Shown: in pieces, positions 57,401 through 64,000 of the stretch
Numbering within the stretch: the first letter of the stretch is position 1
Layout of the letters: every line of letters begins with the position of its first letter
Assembly: GCA_045636385.1 (NCBI GenBank)
Contig: JAZTXK010000052.1
Coordinates: 1-64,000, forward strand
Reading direction: 5' to 3'
Source of the DNA: CAG-390 sp045636385
GTDB lineage: Bacteria; Bacillota; Clostridia; Oscillospirales; CAG-272
DNA length: 64,000 nucleotides
Made by a program: the position numbers and the translations under genes
The notes under the pieces: model-generated
Told to the model about the DNA's origin: nothing
Seen by the model: the letters and a program-made list of their open reading frames with translations, nothing else
Database searches by the model: none

Positions 57401-59462
57401 CGGGAATATCCGCGTTGCTTGCGGAGTTCAGGTTCGTCTGCTTGCCGGTTGCGGCAGAGGTGAACATAAAGTGATCCTGCTTGCAGGTATAAGAGCCGTC
57501 GGGATTTTTAACGTAGAGCTGGGACTGGAAAGCAAGGCCCTTGCCTGCTGCGGGGAATGCGTTTTCAGGGATGTAGAGCCACATGCCGAGAGTGGTTGCC
57601 TTCAAGCCGTTAGCAACGTCACGGAGAACTATTGTCTCACCCACGTTAAAGAGCACGTTATAAGACCAGTTTGCAAACGAAGCATCGCTGTTATCGAGTC
57701 TCCACGCAAGAGAGAAATTACCGTTTCTTACCTCGCCACCGTTAGCGATGGAGGAAATGAAAGTCTCGCTGCTCAGATATTCGTTAAACTGACCCGCGAG
57801 AGGCTCGGCACCGACGAGAGTATTGTTAACGCCGTTGTCCTGAGACCACTTCTTAGCTTCCTCAAAGCCAACAAAGCCCGCTCTGTCGCCGTTTTCAAAG
57901 TCGAAGATGATCTCGGAGCCCTTACCGAATTCGATCGCGTAAGTCAGAGATATTTCGCCGTAGGTAATAGTCGCGGTAACGCCTTCAATAGAGGTATCGG
58001 AGGTAGCGGTAAAGCTAAAGCCGTCAAGAGTACCTGCATCACCGTTGGAAAGCGATATGGAGACCGCATTGCGATCAACATATACGTTTGCTTCACCCGT
58101 CATCGCAACGATGGGGAAGTTGATGGTGCGGATCTTGTCCGCGGTAGAATAAGGAATAACGGTAGAAGTTGCGGAGAGCGCAAAGACCTCAGGGTCAGCC
58201 ACGGTGATAGTCTTGGATCCGACTACCTTACCGCCGGAAAGAACCTGAATATCAACAACGCCTTGAGTGCCGTTAGAAACGAATCTGCCGTTTTCTATAG
58301 TACCGAACGAAGCATCCGAAAGTGCCCAGGTTGCATCCACGGGCATATTCATAGCGTATCCGTGAGTATCAATAGCTTCAGCGCCGAAATTATAAACGGT
58401 GCCGGGAGCAAAAATGTCGTAATCGGTCTCGACGTTTACAACGTCAAGAATACCCGTGGGAGCGACGTTGGAAGCAACGAAGATACCGTGCGCGGTAGGA
58501 CGCTGTGCGCCGTCACAGGGAACCGAACGCATCTCGAAATTCTCTTCACCAACGCGCTTGGAAATAAAGGTGGAGGATCCGCCTCCGTCGCAGTTTGCAG
58601 CCCACTGGCAGCCGAGAGCAAGCATGATCTCGCCTTCTTCGAAGGAGGAAAGACCAACAGAGTTGTTCGCGCCACGGCCGTCATTCATAACGATAACGAG
58701 AGTTCCGTCCTCTTTGACGCCAACCATAGAACGAGCCGCGTCGTCGCTTCCGCGCTTTTCAGTTGCGTTTACAAGCTTGCCTTCTTTAACAACCATACCA
58801 AAGGATACGCCTACTGCATGAAGAAGAGTACCGTCAGCAAGATAACCCTCGAGCTCTGCCTTGTTGAACGCCTTTACTTCGCAGGAGACCTCACCGGTCA
58901 CACTGTCCTTGAAAACATAAAGAATCGAGGAGGTGGGATTGAGAACGGCGCCGCCGGTAGCTACGTTTTCTCCGAAATTACCAATGCTTTCACCGTTGTA
59001 AACAAGAACGCGGGGAGAATATGTACTGTAATACAGGTCAGTATTCATACCGCCTACGATGTTGTATCCGAGATTAGACTCATAATACTTCGCCATCTCG
59101 GTCAGTTCCTGATGTGACCAGTTAGCTTCATTATCGGGATCCTTTGCCAGCTGATCGATTTGATAGTATCCGGGAACGATGGATACATCGGGGTTGGACG
59201 GGTCGACCTCGATGATATGGAGGACCTGTCTTCTGTTGCCTGCTGCATTATTGAGTACCATTTCGGACTCATATGCCGCACCGGGAACGAGAACGTAATC
59301 TTTTTTCGAAATTACGTTGTAGTAGCCGTTATAGCCAAGTTTACCGTCTTCATAAATTACTTTTCCGTCCGAGTCAGCAGCCAAAGCTGTCATGGGGAAC
59401 GCACAAAGCATCATTACGATAGCAAGAGCGCAAGCTACTAAGCGTGTGGTTGTTTTAGTCAT
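54462..59462 (-). CDS. Giant secreted phosphodiester glycosidase with C-terminal repeats
   Basis: A 1666-residue exported protein. Signal peptide ends at ALAA near residue 29. Residues about 60-335 are a NAGPA/phosphodiester glycosidase domain (RSMVGVKEDGTLVIVMNDGRG, GCQWAANCDGGGSSTF), which removes GlcNAc or similar groups from phosphodiesters. Then come Ig-like strands, a carbohydrate-binding-like region, a cohesin-like segment (YYVDINVADLANINKLVAVL), one Cys-pair repeat and a Tyr/Gly-rich tail. The tail ends in five repeats of about 74 residues alternating as A-B-A-B-A. It probably binds and remodels wall polymer. No sortase motif is seen. AGGAAAGGAAAC precedes the ATG. Confidence 0.82.
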   Translation of the reverse strand: MTKTTTRLVACALAIVMMLCAFPMTALAADSDGKVIYEDGKLGYNGYYNVISKKDYVLVPGAAYESEMVLNNAAGNRRQVLHIIEVDPSNPDVSIVPGYYQIDQLAKDPDNEANWSHQELTEMAKYYESNLGYNIVGGMNTDLYYSTYSPRVLVYNGESIGNFGENVATGGAVLNPTSSILYVFKDSVTGEVSCEVKAFNKAELEGYLADGTLLHAVGVSFGMVVKEGKLVNATEKRGSDDAARSMVGVKEDGTLVIVMNDGRGANNSVGLSSFEEGEIMLALGCQWAANCDGGGSSTFISKRVGEENFEMRSVPCDGAQRPTAHGIFVASNVAPTGILDVVNVETDYDIFAPGTVYNFGAEAIDTHGYAMNMPVDATWALSDASFGTIENGRFVSNGTQGVVDIQVLSGGKVVGSKTITVADPEVFALSATSTVIPYSTADKIRTINFPIVAMTGEANVYVDRNAVSISLSNGDAGTLDGFSFTATSDTSIEGVTATITYGEISLTYAIEFGKGSEIIFDFENGDRAGFVGFEEAKKWSQDNGVNNTLVGAEPLAGQFNEYLSSETFISSIANGGEVRNGNFSLAWRLDNSDASFANWSYNVLFNVGETIVLRDVANGLKATTLGMWLYIPENAFPAAGKGLAFQSQLYVKNPDGSYTCKQDHFMFTSAATGKQTNLNSASNADIPESRWVYATIDISKYDYLCTPIATDETGTRSPSFIRTYVKPDTADIVTFYIDDITLDYSSAVDDRVLPTITNPTYSTTDTAFAIENGTVIDGNNVAFSATVSDNAALDLTSGKITVDGVAVEAYINGNSLYTKSDVALGAGTHTVAFEVKDELGNPAKLTRTFSVSGVPVAGLSGHNDSYMPAKAQSVYYVDINVADLANINKLVAVLKLNNSNTWETEGSIVAEGFKVAFSYNEISELLTVTVEREGAAGKNLNNTLVSIPVRVWTFDRYNYVNNTAYAPADMGNKPVVNIEVEAVYGLINDKDLFSGSINVATELTTISSPYHIHDAELKVLNKNATSTEAGYANRTYCDTCSSVVDWGTIIPKVKHEYELYYGELVCLGEGCGCAVVFNPGTGIFEVNGDFYYYVNNELKTGWQDAGDGKYCYAGSDYKLVIGKKTISGVEYTFDENGITDGTWVVNSTGTRYSYGPGYYRREWAVIEGKHYYFGRDSYMYTGIRYIKNNPDTDPVWYDFGEDGGKTTQANPYDYVGLFEYNDELYYIGENGVGVMGLVEVDGAYYYFQFGEGFEHVYYAAMNKSCYVKTTNGVTFPDGTPVPSKTFFFDAEGKMIVHNGIVDGVYYENGAPIAYKGLVYQDGSYYYVSDAGKIVKNKTAYINKTNGLNFPDGNPVLNRNYNFDAEGKLIILNGVVDGVYYENSRAIAYKGLVCLDGEYYYIIDGGKVMANRSYYVNNTNGLTFSDGSPVLNKAYIFDAEGRMQVYNGIVDGVYYQNGQPVAYKGLVYQDGAYYYVSDNGKIIKDRSAYVKTTNGLAFPDGSPVLNRTYSFDAEGKLIILNGVVDGVYYENSRAVAYKGLVCQDGEYYYVIDGGKVMANRSYYVKTTNGLTFPDGTPVLNRTYIFDAEGRMQVYNGIVDGVYYQNGQPVAYKGLVYQDGAYYYVGEKGQIVKDKKHYVKTTNGLTFSDGTVVPAKTFYFDADGKMVY
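54465..55580 (-). repeat. Five alternating A/B repeats in the giant glycosidase gene
   Basis: Units of about 222 bases. Type A (units 1, 3, 5) starts GIVDGVYY with ENG or QNG; type B (units 2, 4) starts GVVDGVYYENSR and holds GGKVMANRSYY. Units two apart are more alike than neighbours, so the block grew by copying a two-unit segment of about 444 bases. Confidence 0.85.
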
Positions 59463-59528
59463 AACCTTGTTTCCTTTCCTAAAACAAAATTGTATATCGT
59501 CACCGTTGTTCGGTGCAATATTTAATAA

Positions 59529-60434
59529 TTAATTATTCTTCTCCGGAAGCACGAAACGGCCGCCGAGCTCGTAATCAAAGGAATCGGGAGTAAAGCGCAT
59601 ATATCCGCTCCAGGGGAAGAACGTGATCTCTCCGAAATAGATCTTTCCGTCGATGCAATAGAAATCAGTACGGGCAAAAGGAAAATCAGCGGATAAGATC
59701 TCGGCGTACCTGAGCATTTCTTCAAGCTGCTCGGGCTTCGCGTAATTTGCCGCCGCCGAGGATTCGCCTATGACCACGTCCTGCTTATTCCACTCCGTAT
59801 CATATACCACATGGCAATAATCCGAAGTATATCTGCCGTCAACGCAAATAATATAGGCGGGCTTTCCGTTAAAGCATAATATCTTATAGTCACGAAGCGC
59901 GCCGTTGACGTTCGAAGCGTCCTTGAGCAGTCTTTCAGCAATTATTACGGGAGATTTATCGGACTTATAGACCCACTCTCTGCCCGCGGACGAACCGCTC
60001 TGAGCGTAAAAATCTCTGAATCTCTGCTTGACGTTCTCGATGAACATCAGAGATTTGTCATAAACGAGGAGATTTGTGCTGCTGCCGTTGCTCAGCTTAA
60101 GAACGAATTCATCGGGAAGGCTGTCAAAGGCTATCTCGTCGGGGCTCGGAAACACGGCGTAAAGATCGTTCAGGATATGTTCAAGTCCCTTTGATTTTAT
60201 ATATTCGCGAACCTCGTACTTGTCCGCACACCGTTGCATTGCGGGATCTCGGTAATAGAGCTTATACCATTGCATCTTTTCCGTAAATCTCTCGGGAGAT
60301 TTAAGGTTGAGAGCTCTGCCCTGCTTTATCCGATACTGAAGCTTCAGCATCGGGGCATCGGGGATAAATTTCAACGCCTGCAGTATTCTGAATCTCAGCT
60401 TTTTACTCTTAAATATTTTCTTATAAAAATCCAT
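59529..60434 (-). CDS. TupA-like ATP-grasp ligase
   Basis: A 301-residue ATP-grasp enzyme of the TupA type. Marks are FTEKMQWYKLYYRDPAMQRCADKYEVREYI (first 85 residues), FVLKLSNGSSTNLLVYDK as the ATP-binding lobe, IIAERLL near 170, and the Mg-binding FARTDFYCIDGKIYFGEITFFPWSG. TupA takes part in teichuronopeptide synthesis in alkaliphilic Bacillus. Here it probably forms amide or ester bonds between an amino acid and a sugar acid. The locus makes uronate nucleotides, which would supply such acids. Confidence 0.82.
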   Translation of the reverse strand: MDFYKKIFKSKKLRFRILQALKFIPDAPMLKLQYRIKQGRALNLKSPERFTEKMQWYKLYYRDPAMQRCADKYEVREYIKSKGLEHILNDLYAVFPSPDEIAFDSLPDEFVLKLSNGSSTNLLVYDKSLMFIENVKQRFRDFYAQSGSSAGREWVYKSDKSPVIIAERLLKDASNVNGALRDYKILCFNGKPAYIICVDGRYTSDYCHVVYDTEWNKQDVVIGESSAAANYAKPEQLEEMLRYAEILSADFPFARTDFYCIDGKIYFGEITFFPWSGYMRFTPDSFDYELGGRFVLPEKNN

Positions 60435-60463
60435 AAAGTCACCCGTTTTGTTTGATAGAGTTA

Positions 60464-61573
60464 TTATTTACCAATCAGCGTTGCCACTGTGTCAATATAG
60501 CGCTCAACTACAATATTGCGGTCGAATTCTCGCGCTACCTTTTCTCTTCCCTTCAGACCCATCTCACGTTTTTGCTCATACGAAAGAGCCAAAAAGCGTT
60601 CGATCTTATCTATCAGATCTTCGCTATCGCATTTGTTTACGATAAAACCGTTTACGCCGTCATCTATCGCCTCGCGACAGCCGGGATGATCCGTCGATAT
60701 AATCGGTCTGCCCGACGACGCGCCCTCAAGCAGCACATTTGACATACCCTCGGGGTAGTATGTGGGATGCACCACGCAGTGAACGTCCTTCAGCACCACG
60801 CGAACGTCGTTTAATAAGCCGTGATAAATTATGACGCCTTCATCGTGGAGCTCTTTCATAAGAGATTCGTAATATTCGTCGCCGAATCCGCAAACGTGAA
60901 AGCGCGTATTTGGATATTTCATTCTGATCTTGCGCGCGGCGTCAATATATTGGTCTATACCCTTCTCCTTGCGTATACGCGAGATGAAGACAAAATCCAC
61001 GGTATCCTCGGGAGGATAATCCAAAACCGAAAACTTGGTAAGATTAACGCCGGATCCCGGAAGCAGCTCGTATTTACCGCGAGCGATTCCCCTCTCCTCA
61101 AAGAAAGCCATATTATCCGCATTCTGAAAAAAGACCTTGGATATCTTTGAAAATCCAACCTTATAAAGCGCAAGTGCCATCTTTTGCAAAGCGCCTTTAC
61201 CAACAAGGGCGGTACCCAATCCGGTAATATTGGCAACGTACGGAACCTTCAGGCTTGCCGCCGCCATTCCACCGTACACATTGGGCTTGATAGTATATGT
61301 CAGAACCATATCGGCTTTCGTTTTCTTGATAAGCCTGCGATATTCCATCATTAAAATAATATCCTTGATCGGATCGGTAGAATCCTTTTCCATCTTGATG
61401 GGAATTACCGTCGCGCCCACGGCTTCGATTTCGGCAAGCCGATCGCCCTCGGGAACCGAAACGATGACGTTATATCCCGCAGAAACGAGACCCGCGACCA
61501 CCTCAAGGCGGAAGTTTACAACAGTAGTCTGCTTATTAACTAAAATTAAAACCGTCTTTTTTTCTAATGTCAT
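60464..61573 (-). CDS. Glycosyltransferase family 4
   Basis: A 369-residue GT-B enzyme: NKQTTVVNFRLEVVAGL, TYTIKPNVYGGMAA and LGTALVGKGALQ in the N-terminal half, then FVFISRIRKEKGIDQYIDAA and HPTYYPEGMSNVLLEGASSGRPIISTDHPGCREAI in the donor half. It resembles CapM/TuaC-type enzymes that add the second sugar after the initiating phosphosugar transferase. It is about 30 bases upstream of the ATP-grasp gene in the same transcript. Confidence 0.9.
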   Translation of the reverse strand: MTLEKKTVLILVNKQTTVVNFRLEVVAGLVSAGYNVIVSVPEGDRLAEIEAVGATVIPIKMEKDSTDPIKDIILMMEYRRLIKKTKADMVLTYTIKPNVYGGMAAASLKVPYVANITGLGTALVGKGALQKMALALYKVGFSKISKVFFQNADNMAFFEERGIARGKYELLPGSGVNLTKFSVLDYPPEDTVDFVFISRIRKEKGIDQYIDAARKIRMKYPNTRFHVCGFGDEYYESLMKELHDEGVIIYHGLLNDVRVVLKDVHCVVHPTYYPEGMSNVLLEGASSGRPIISTDHPGCREAIDDGVNGFIVNKCDSEDLIDKIERFLALSYEQKREMGLKGREKVAREFDRNIVVERYIDTVATLIGK

Positions 61574-61597
61574 AGCAATGCCACTTTCAATACAAAA

Positions 61598-62506
61598 TTA
61601 TTTCGATTCAGATTTCCGAAGATTGTTTATTATAACCGACCACAGTCGCTCCGCATTTCCTTCGCCTACGAAGCTGTTATGCGGCGTTATGATCACGTTC
61701 TTCAAATCCCACAGCCGAGATCCGATATCCAGAGGCTCCTCTTCAAAAACGTCAAGGATCGCGGTAATGTCATCGCGCTCCGAAAGTACCTCGGTCAGAG
61801 CGGCGGTGTCAATAACCGCACCTCTTGAAATATTTACGATAACAGCTCCGCTCGGAAGCGCTTCCAGCATAGATTTATTTATAATACCTCGAGTTCCCTT
61901 GGTTAAAGGCAGGGTAAGCACGGTAATATCCGATGCAGATATCTCGTCATATAAAAAATTGACCGGCAGAACCGAATTAAAGCCGTTTTGAAGCATAGGA
62001 ACGGCGTCGATTCCGTTCACATCGCAGCCCATCGCAGCAAATCTGAGAGCGCACTCGCTTCCGACGCTGCCGCAACCGACAATACATACGCGCTTTCCGA
62101 AAAGCTCCCGCAATCCGCGGTGCTTATCCCATCGATGCGACGCTTGCGCAGATCTGAAATGATCGGTCTGCTTATAAACAGACAAAACGGAGGACAGCGC
62201 GAATTCCGCCATAGGAACACTGTAAACGCCTCTTGCATTTTTGATCACGATATCATGCGACAGAGCATAGTCCATAGGAACTCTGTCAAATCCCGCGCTG
62301 GTCAGCTGAATATACCTGAGATTTACGAACCTCTCTATCGGATGATGCAGAAAAAGTCCGTTGCAAATCACGCCATCAACGGATTCGTAATCGCAAGGAA
62401 GCTCTTCGCTTTCATTCTGCATAAAGACCACGCTGTGTCCGAGCTCTTCAATTTCGCAAAGCTGATATTCCGTATAACGCCAAGCACCTGTAATCAGTAA
62501 TTTCAT
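61598..62506 (-). CDS. D-isomer-specific 2-hydroxyacid dehydrogenase
   Basis: A 302-residue NAD-dependent dehydrogenase. The NAD motif is CIVGCGSVGSECALRFAAMGC; substrate and catalytic residues are in ILTLPLTKG and NISRGAVIDTAAL (Arg), VFEEEPLD (Glu) and ITPHNSF (His). It should reduce a 2-keto acid to a D-2-hydroxy acid. Lying next to an HpcH-type aldolase gene, it may make a hydroxy-acid substituent for the polysaccharide. ATG 62506 is chosen because GGAGA precedes it; a longer frame starts 10 codons earlier. Confidence 0.88.
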   Translation of the reverse strand: MKLLITGAWRYTEYQLCEIEELGHSVVFMQNESEELPCDYESVDGVICNGLFLHHPIERFVNLRYIQLTSAGFDRVPMDYALSHDIVIKNARGVYSVPMAEFALSSVLSVYKQTDHFRSAQASHRWDKHRGLRELFGKRVCIVGCGSVGSECALRFAAMGCDVNGIDAVPMLQNGFNSVLPVNFLYDEISASDITVLTLPLTKGTRGIINKSMLEALPSGAVIVNISRGAVIDTAALTEVLSERDDITAILDVFEEEPLDIGSRLWDLKNVIITPHNSFVGEGNAERLWSVIINNLRKSESK

Positions 62507-62539
62507 TTGATCTCTCCATCGCCTACTGGCGATCAATTT

Positions 62540-63379
62540 TTATTGCATACGCTTTACAATGTCAGATACAGCGGAACGAACCTGTATTGTATTTTCCTCA
62601 AAAAACGAAGTACTTTGTTCAAAGCAAAAGGCCTCGTAATCCCGAACCTTTTCCAGCTCTGACGAAAATCTTTCGAAGAACTTTGCCCTGTCATCGCCGA
62701 AATAATCGGAGCAAAAGCTTCTTGAAAGTATAGCGCAGGTGCTGTCCATGCGATAATGCTCGGCGATAACTCTCTCCGCCTTCAAAAGACCTTTACCGAG
62801 AGAAGCTATTCCGCCGAAGCCGCAAGGCAAGCCCTTTTGCTTGAATTTCAAGCAAAGCGATTCGACGGTACCGTCCGCAAGGAGCTCAAACATAAATTTT
62901 TTACCGTATCCGAGGCTGAGATCGTTCAATCCGACAAACACCTCATCTATCCCGCAAAGCGACAGTATGTCATCGATCGCCTCCACGGACTCGGGAGTTT
63001 CGAACAAAAGAATCGTTTTCACTCTGCCGTCCACCAAGCTCAAAAAGCTTTCGACCTCGTCCGCAGTCTTAAAATACGGCAGCATGATAATATCCGCGCC
63101 GGCAGCTATTATTTCATCTATCTCTTCTCTTGAAGACGCGTATTCCTCGGTCTTTCCGTGAATGGGATTGCAGCGAACCATAAGCCGCGATCTCGTAAGA
63201 ACGGCGCGCAGGCGTTTGATATCGTCAACGGTATGGCGGTTCTGAACCGTGTTCATCCCGCCCTGACGGTCGCTCTTACCTATGTATTCCATATCAACAA
63301 AGATACGGTCGACTCCGCAAGCCTCTGCCATCAAAGCTATATCAGTATCGTTTGTGATATACATCAACTTCAAAGACAT
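62540..63379 (-). CDS. HpcH/HpaI-type aldolase/citrate lyase family protein
   Basis: A 279-residue TIM-barrel metal-dependent aldolase. Landmarks are VDRIFVDMEYIGKSDRQGG at the N-terminus, MVRCNPI (Arg), AAGADIIMLPYFKTADEV, LLFETPESVEAIDDIL (metal Glu) and EVFVGLNDLSLGYG (metal Asp, with GLND in place of the usual GPND). It should join or split pyruvate or a similar acid and an aldehyde. It is next to the hydroxyacid dehydrogenase gene, so the aldol product may be its substrate. Confidence 0.82.
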   Translation of the reverse strand: MSLKLMYITNDTDIALMAEACGVDRIFVDMEYIGKSDRQGGMNTVQNRHTVDDIKRLRAVLTRSRLMVRCNPIHGKTEEYASSREEIDEIIAAGADIIMLPYFKTADEVESFLSLVDGRVKTILLFETPESVEAIDDILSLCGIDEVFVGLNDLSLGYGKKFMFELLADGTVESLCLKFKQKGLPCGFGGIASLGKGLLKAERVIAEHYRMDSTCAILSRSFCSDYFGDDRAKFFERFSSELEKVRDYEAFCFEQSTSFFEENTIQVRSAVSDIVKRMQ

Positions 63380-63386
63380 AAGTACC

Positions 63387-64000
63387 TCACTCGCCTTTTT
63401 TGCCGTCTTTCTTTACAGTAGGTCCGTCGCTGACGTTATCAGCGTTACTTAATACCTTAAAAAATGTCAAAAAGAGTATTTTTATATCCAAAAACAAGGA
63501 AACGTTATCAACGTACCAAACGTTCAATCTGATGCGTTCATTCCATTCAACCGTCTTTCGTCCGTTCACCTGAGCCCAGCCCGTGATTCCGGGACGGATA
63601 TCGAACATGCGCCTCTGCTCCTCGGTATATTTATCAAACGTCCAGGGATGATAAGTAAGAGGAGGTCTGGGACCGACAAAGCTCATATCACCGCGAATAA
63701 TATTAAAAAACTGCGGAAGCTCATCAAGACTTGATGCGCGGAGGAATTTACCCACGCGGGTGACTCTCGAGTCGCCCTTTCCGGAATAAACGCCGCTTCC
63801 CGTGTGCTCTGCATTTACGCACATACTTCTGAACTTGTATATATGAAAAACCTTACCGTTCAATCCAACGCGCTCTTGCTTAAAAATCGCGTTACCCGGT
63901 GAATCAAGCTTTATTATAATGGCTATAATAAGCATCGGAAGCGCCGTAATAATAATCGCGATTCCCGATAAAACGATATCAATTAATCTCTTTATAAAAC
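63387..64000 (-). CDS. Initiating undecaprenyl-phosphate sugar transferase (partial)
   Basis: The C-terminal 204 residues of a bacterial sugar transferase (PglC/WcaJ/TuaA type); the 5' end lies beyond the window. The visible part begins FIKRLIDIVLSGIAII (membrane re-entrant helix) and has the core motifs FKQERVGLNGKVFHIYKFRSM, SLDELPQFFNIIRGDMSFVGPRP and RPGITGWAQVNGR with LNVWYVDNVS. It loads the first sugar-1-phosphate on undecaprenyl phosphate and so starts repeat-unit assembly. It is the furthest-upstream gene seen in the minus-strand operon. Confidence 0.92.
   Translation of the reverse strand, partial: FIKRLIDIVLSGIAIIITALPMLIIAIIIKLDSPGNAIFKQERVGLNGKVFHIYKFRSMCVNAEHTGSGVYSGKGDSRVTRVGKFLRASSLDELPQFFNIIRGDMSFVGPRPPLTYHPWTFDKYTEEQRRMFDIRPGITGWAQVNGRKTVEWNERIRLNVWYVDNVSLFLDIKILFLTFFKVLSNADNVSDGPTVKKDGKKGE

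Noticed and set aside
54558..59117. Very long open frames on the plus strand opposite the giant glycosidase gene (54558-56930 and 56976-59117)
   Set aside because: They are mirror frames caused by codon bias and repeats of the minus-strand gene: no ribosome site, no domain, low-complexity Val/Tyr/Arg-rich translations.

Overview
The window looks like a chromosomal segment of a spore-forming Clostridia-type Firmicute, probably a gut or rumen member of the Oscillospirales or a related order. The evidence is spoVT, spoVAC and a SleB-like cortex hydrolase; consensus sigma-A promoters with 17-base spacers; strong AGGAGG ribosome binding sites; short U-tailed terminators; preQ1 and tetrahydrofolate riboswitches; several ECF vitamin-transporter S components; and many lipoproteins with Thr/Glu-rich linkers. 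I see no transposase, integrase, phage gene or CRISPR array. The assignment is from gene content only.

Layout. 0-10 kb: two endonuclease/exonuclease/phosphatase-fold proteins, lipoproteins, a CPBP protease, glycerol-1-phosphate dehydrogenase, a SleB-like hydrolase, an LRR membrane protein, an ECF S component, YmdB, and a YtrA-type regulator with an ABC exporter. 10-12.6 kb: queT behind a preQ1-I riboswitch, facing away from folT-folC behind a tetrahydrofolate riboswitch. 12.6-19.3 kb: two large modular lipoproteins, one carrying a TlpA-like thioredoxin domain, then an OFA-type MFS transporter. 19.4-22.1 kb: an ECF sigma/membrane anti-sigma pair and a tRNA operon (Gly-Arg-His) followed by an unusual tandem tRNA-like repeat. 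22.1-34 kb: an ATPase, YqeG, a TIM-barrel protein, an M24 peptidase, hemolysin III, a GH36 alpha-galactosidase, an MBL-fold lipoprotein, a Gfo/Idh oxidoreductase, a BspA-type LRR lipoprotein and spoVAC. 34-45 kb, all minus strand: dnaD-dnaC, tsaD-rimI, dCMP deaminase, galU, a beta-helix lipoprotein, spoVT and ald.

45-64 kb is one long minus-strand surface-polysaccharide locus that runs off the right edge. Reading 5' to 3' it holds an initiating sugar transferase, HpcH-type aldolase, D-2-hydroxyacid dehydrogenase, glycosyltransferase, TupA-like ATP-grasp ligase, a giant secreted phosphodiester-glycosidase repeat protein, acyltransferase, glycosyltransferase, Wzy-like polymerase, glycosyltransferase, Wzx-like flippase, UDP-uronate 4-epimerase, a galacturonokinase-like GHMP kinase and a nucleotidyltransferase. 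Together these suggest an acidic, galacturonate-containing polymer with possible amino-acid and hydroxy-acid decorations.

The most novel signals are: (1) two tandem tRNA-like elements fused to the 3' side of tRNA-His, with compensatory changes in their helices; (2) a pair of related hairpins, one covering the spoVT Shine-Dalgarno and one ending the polysaccharide operon; (3) the galacturonate-activation module combined with a TupA-like ligase; and (4) a 1666-residue secreted glycosidase with alternating A/B repeats.
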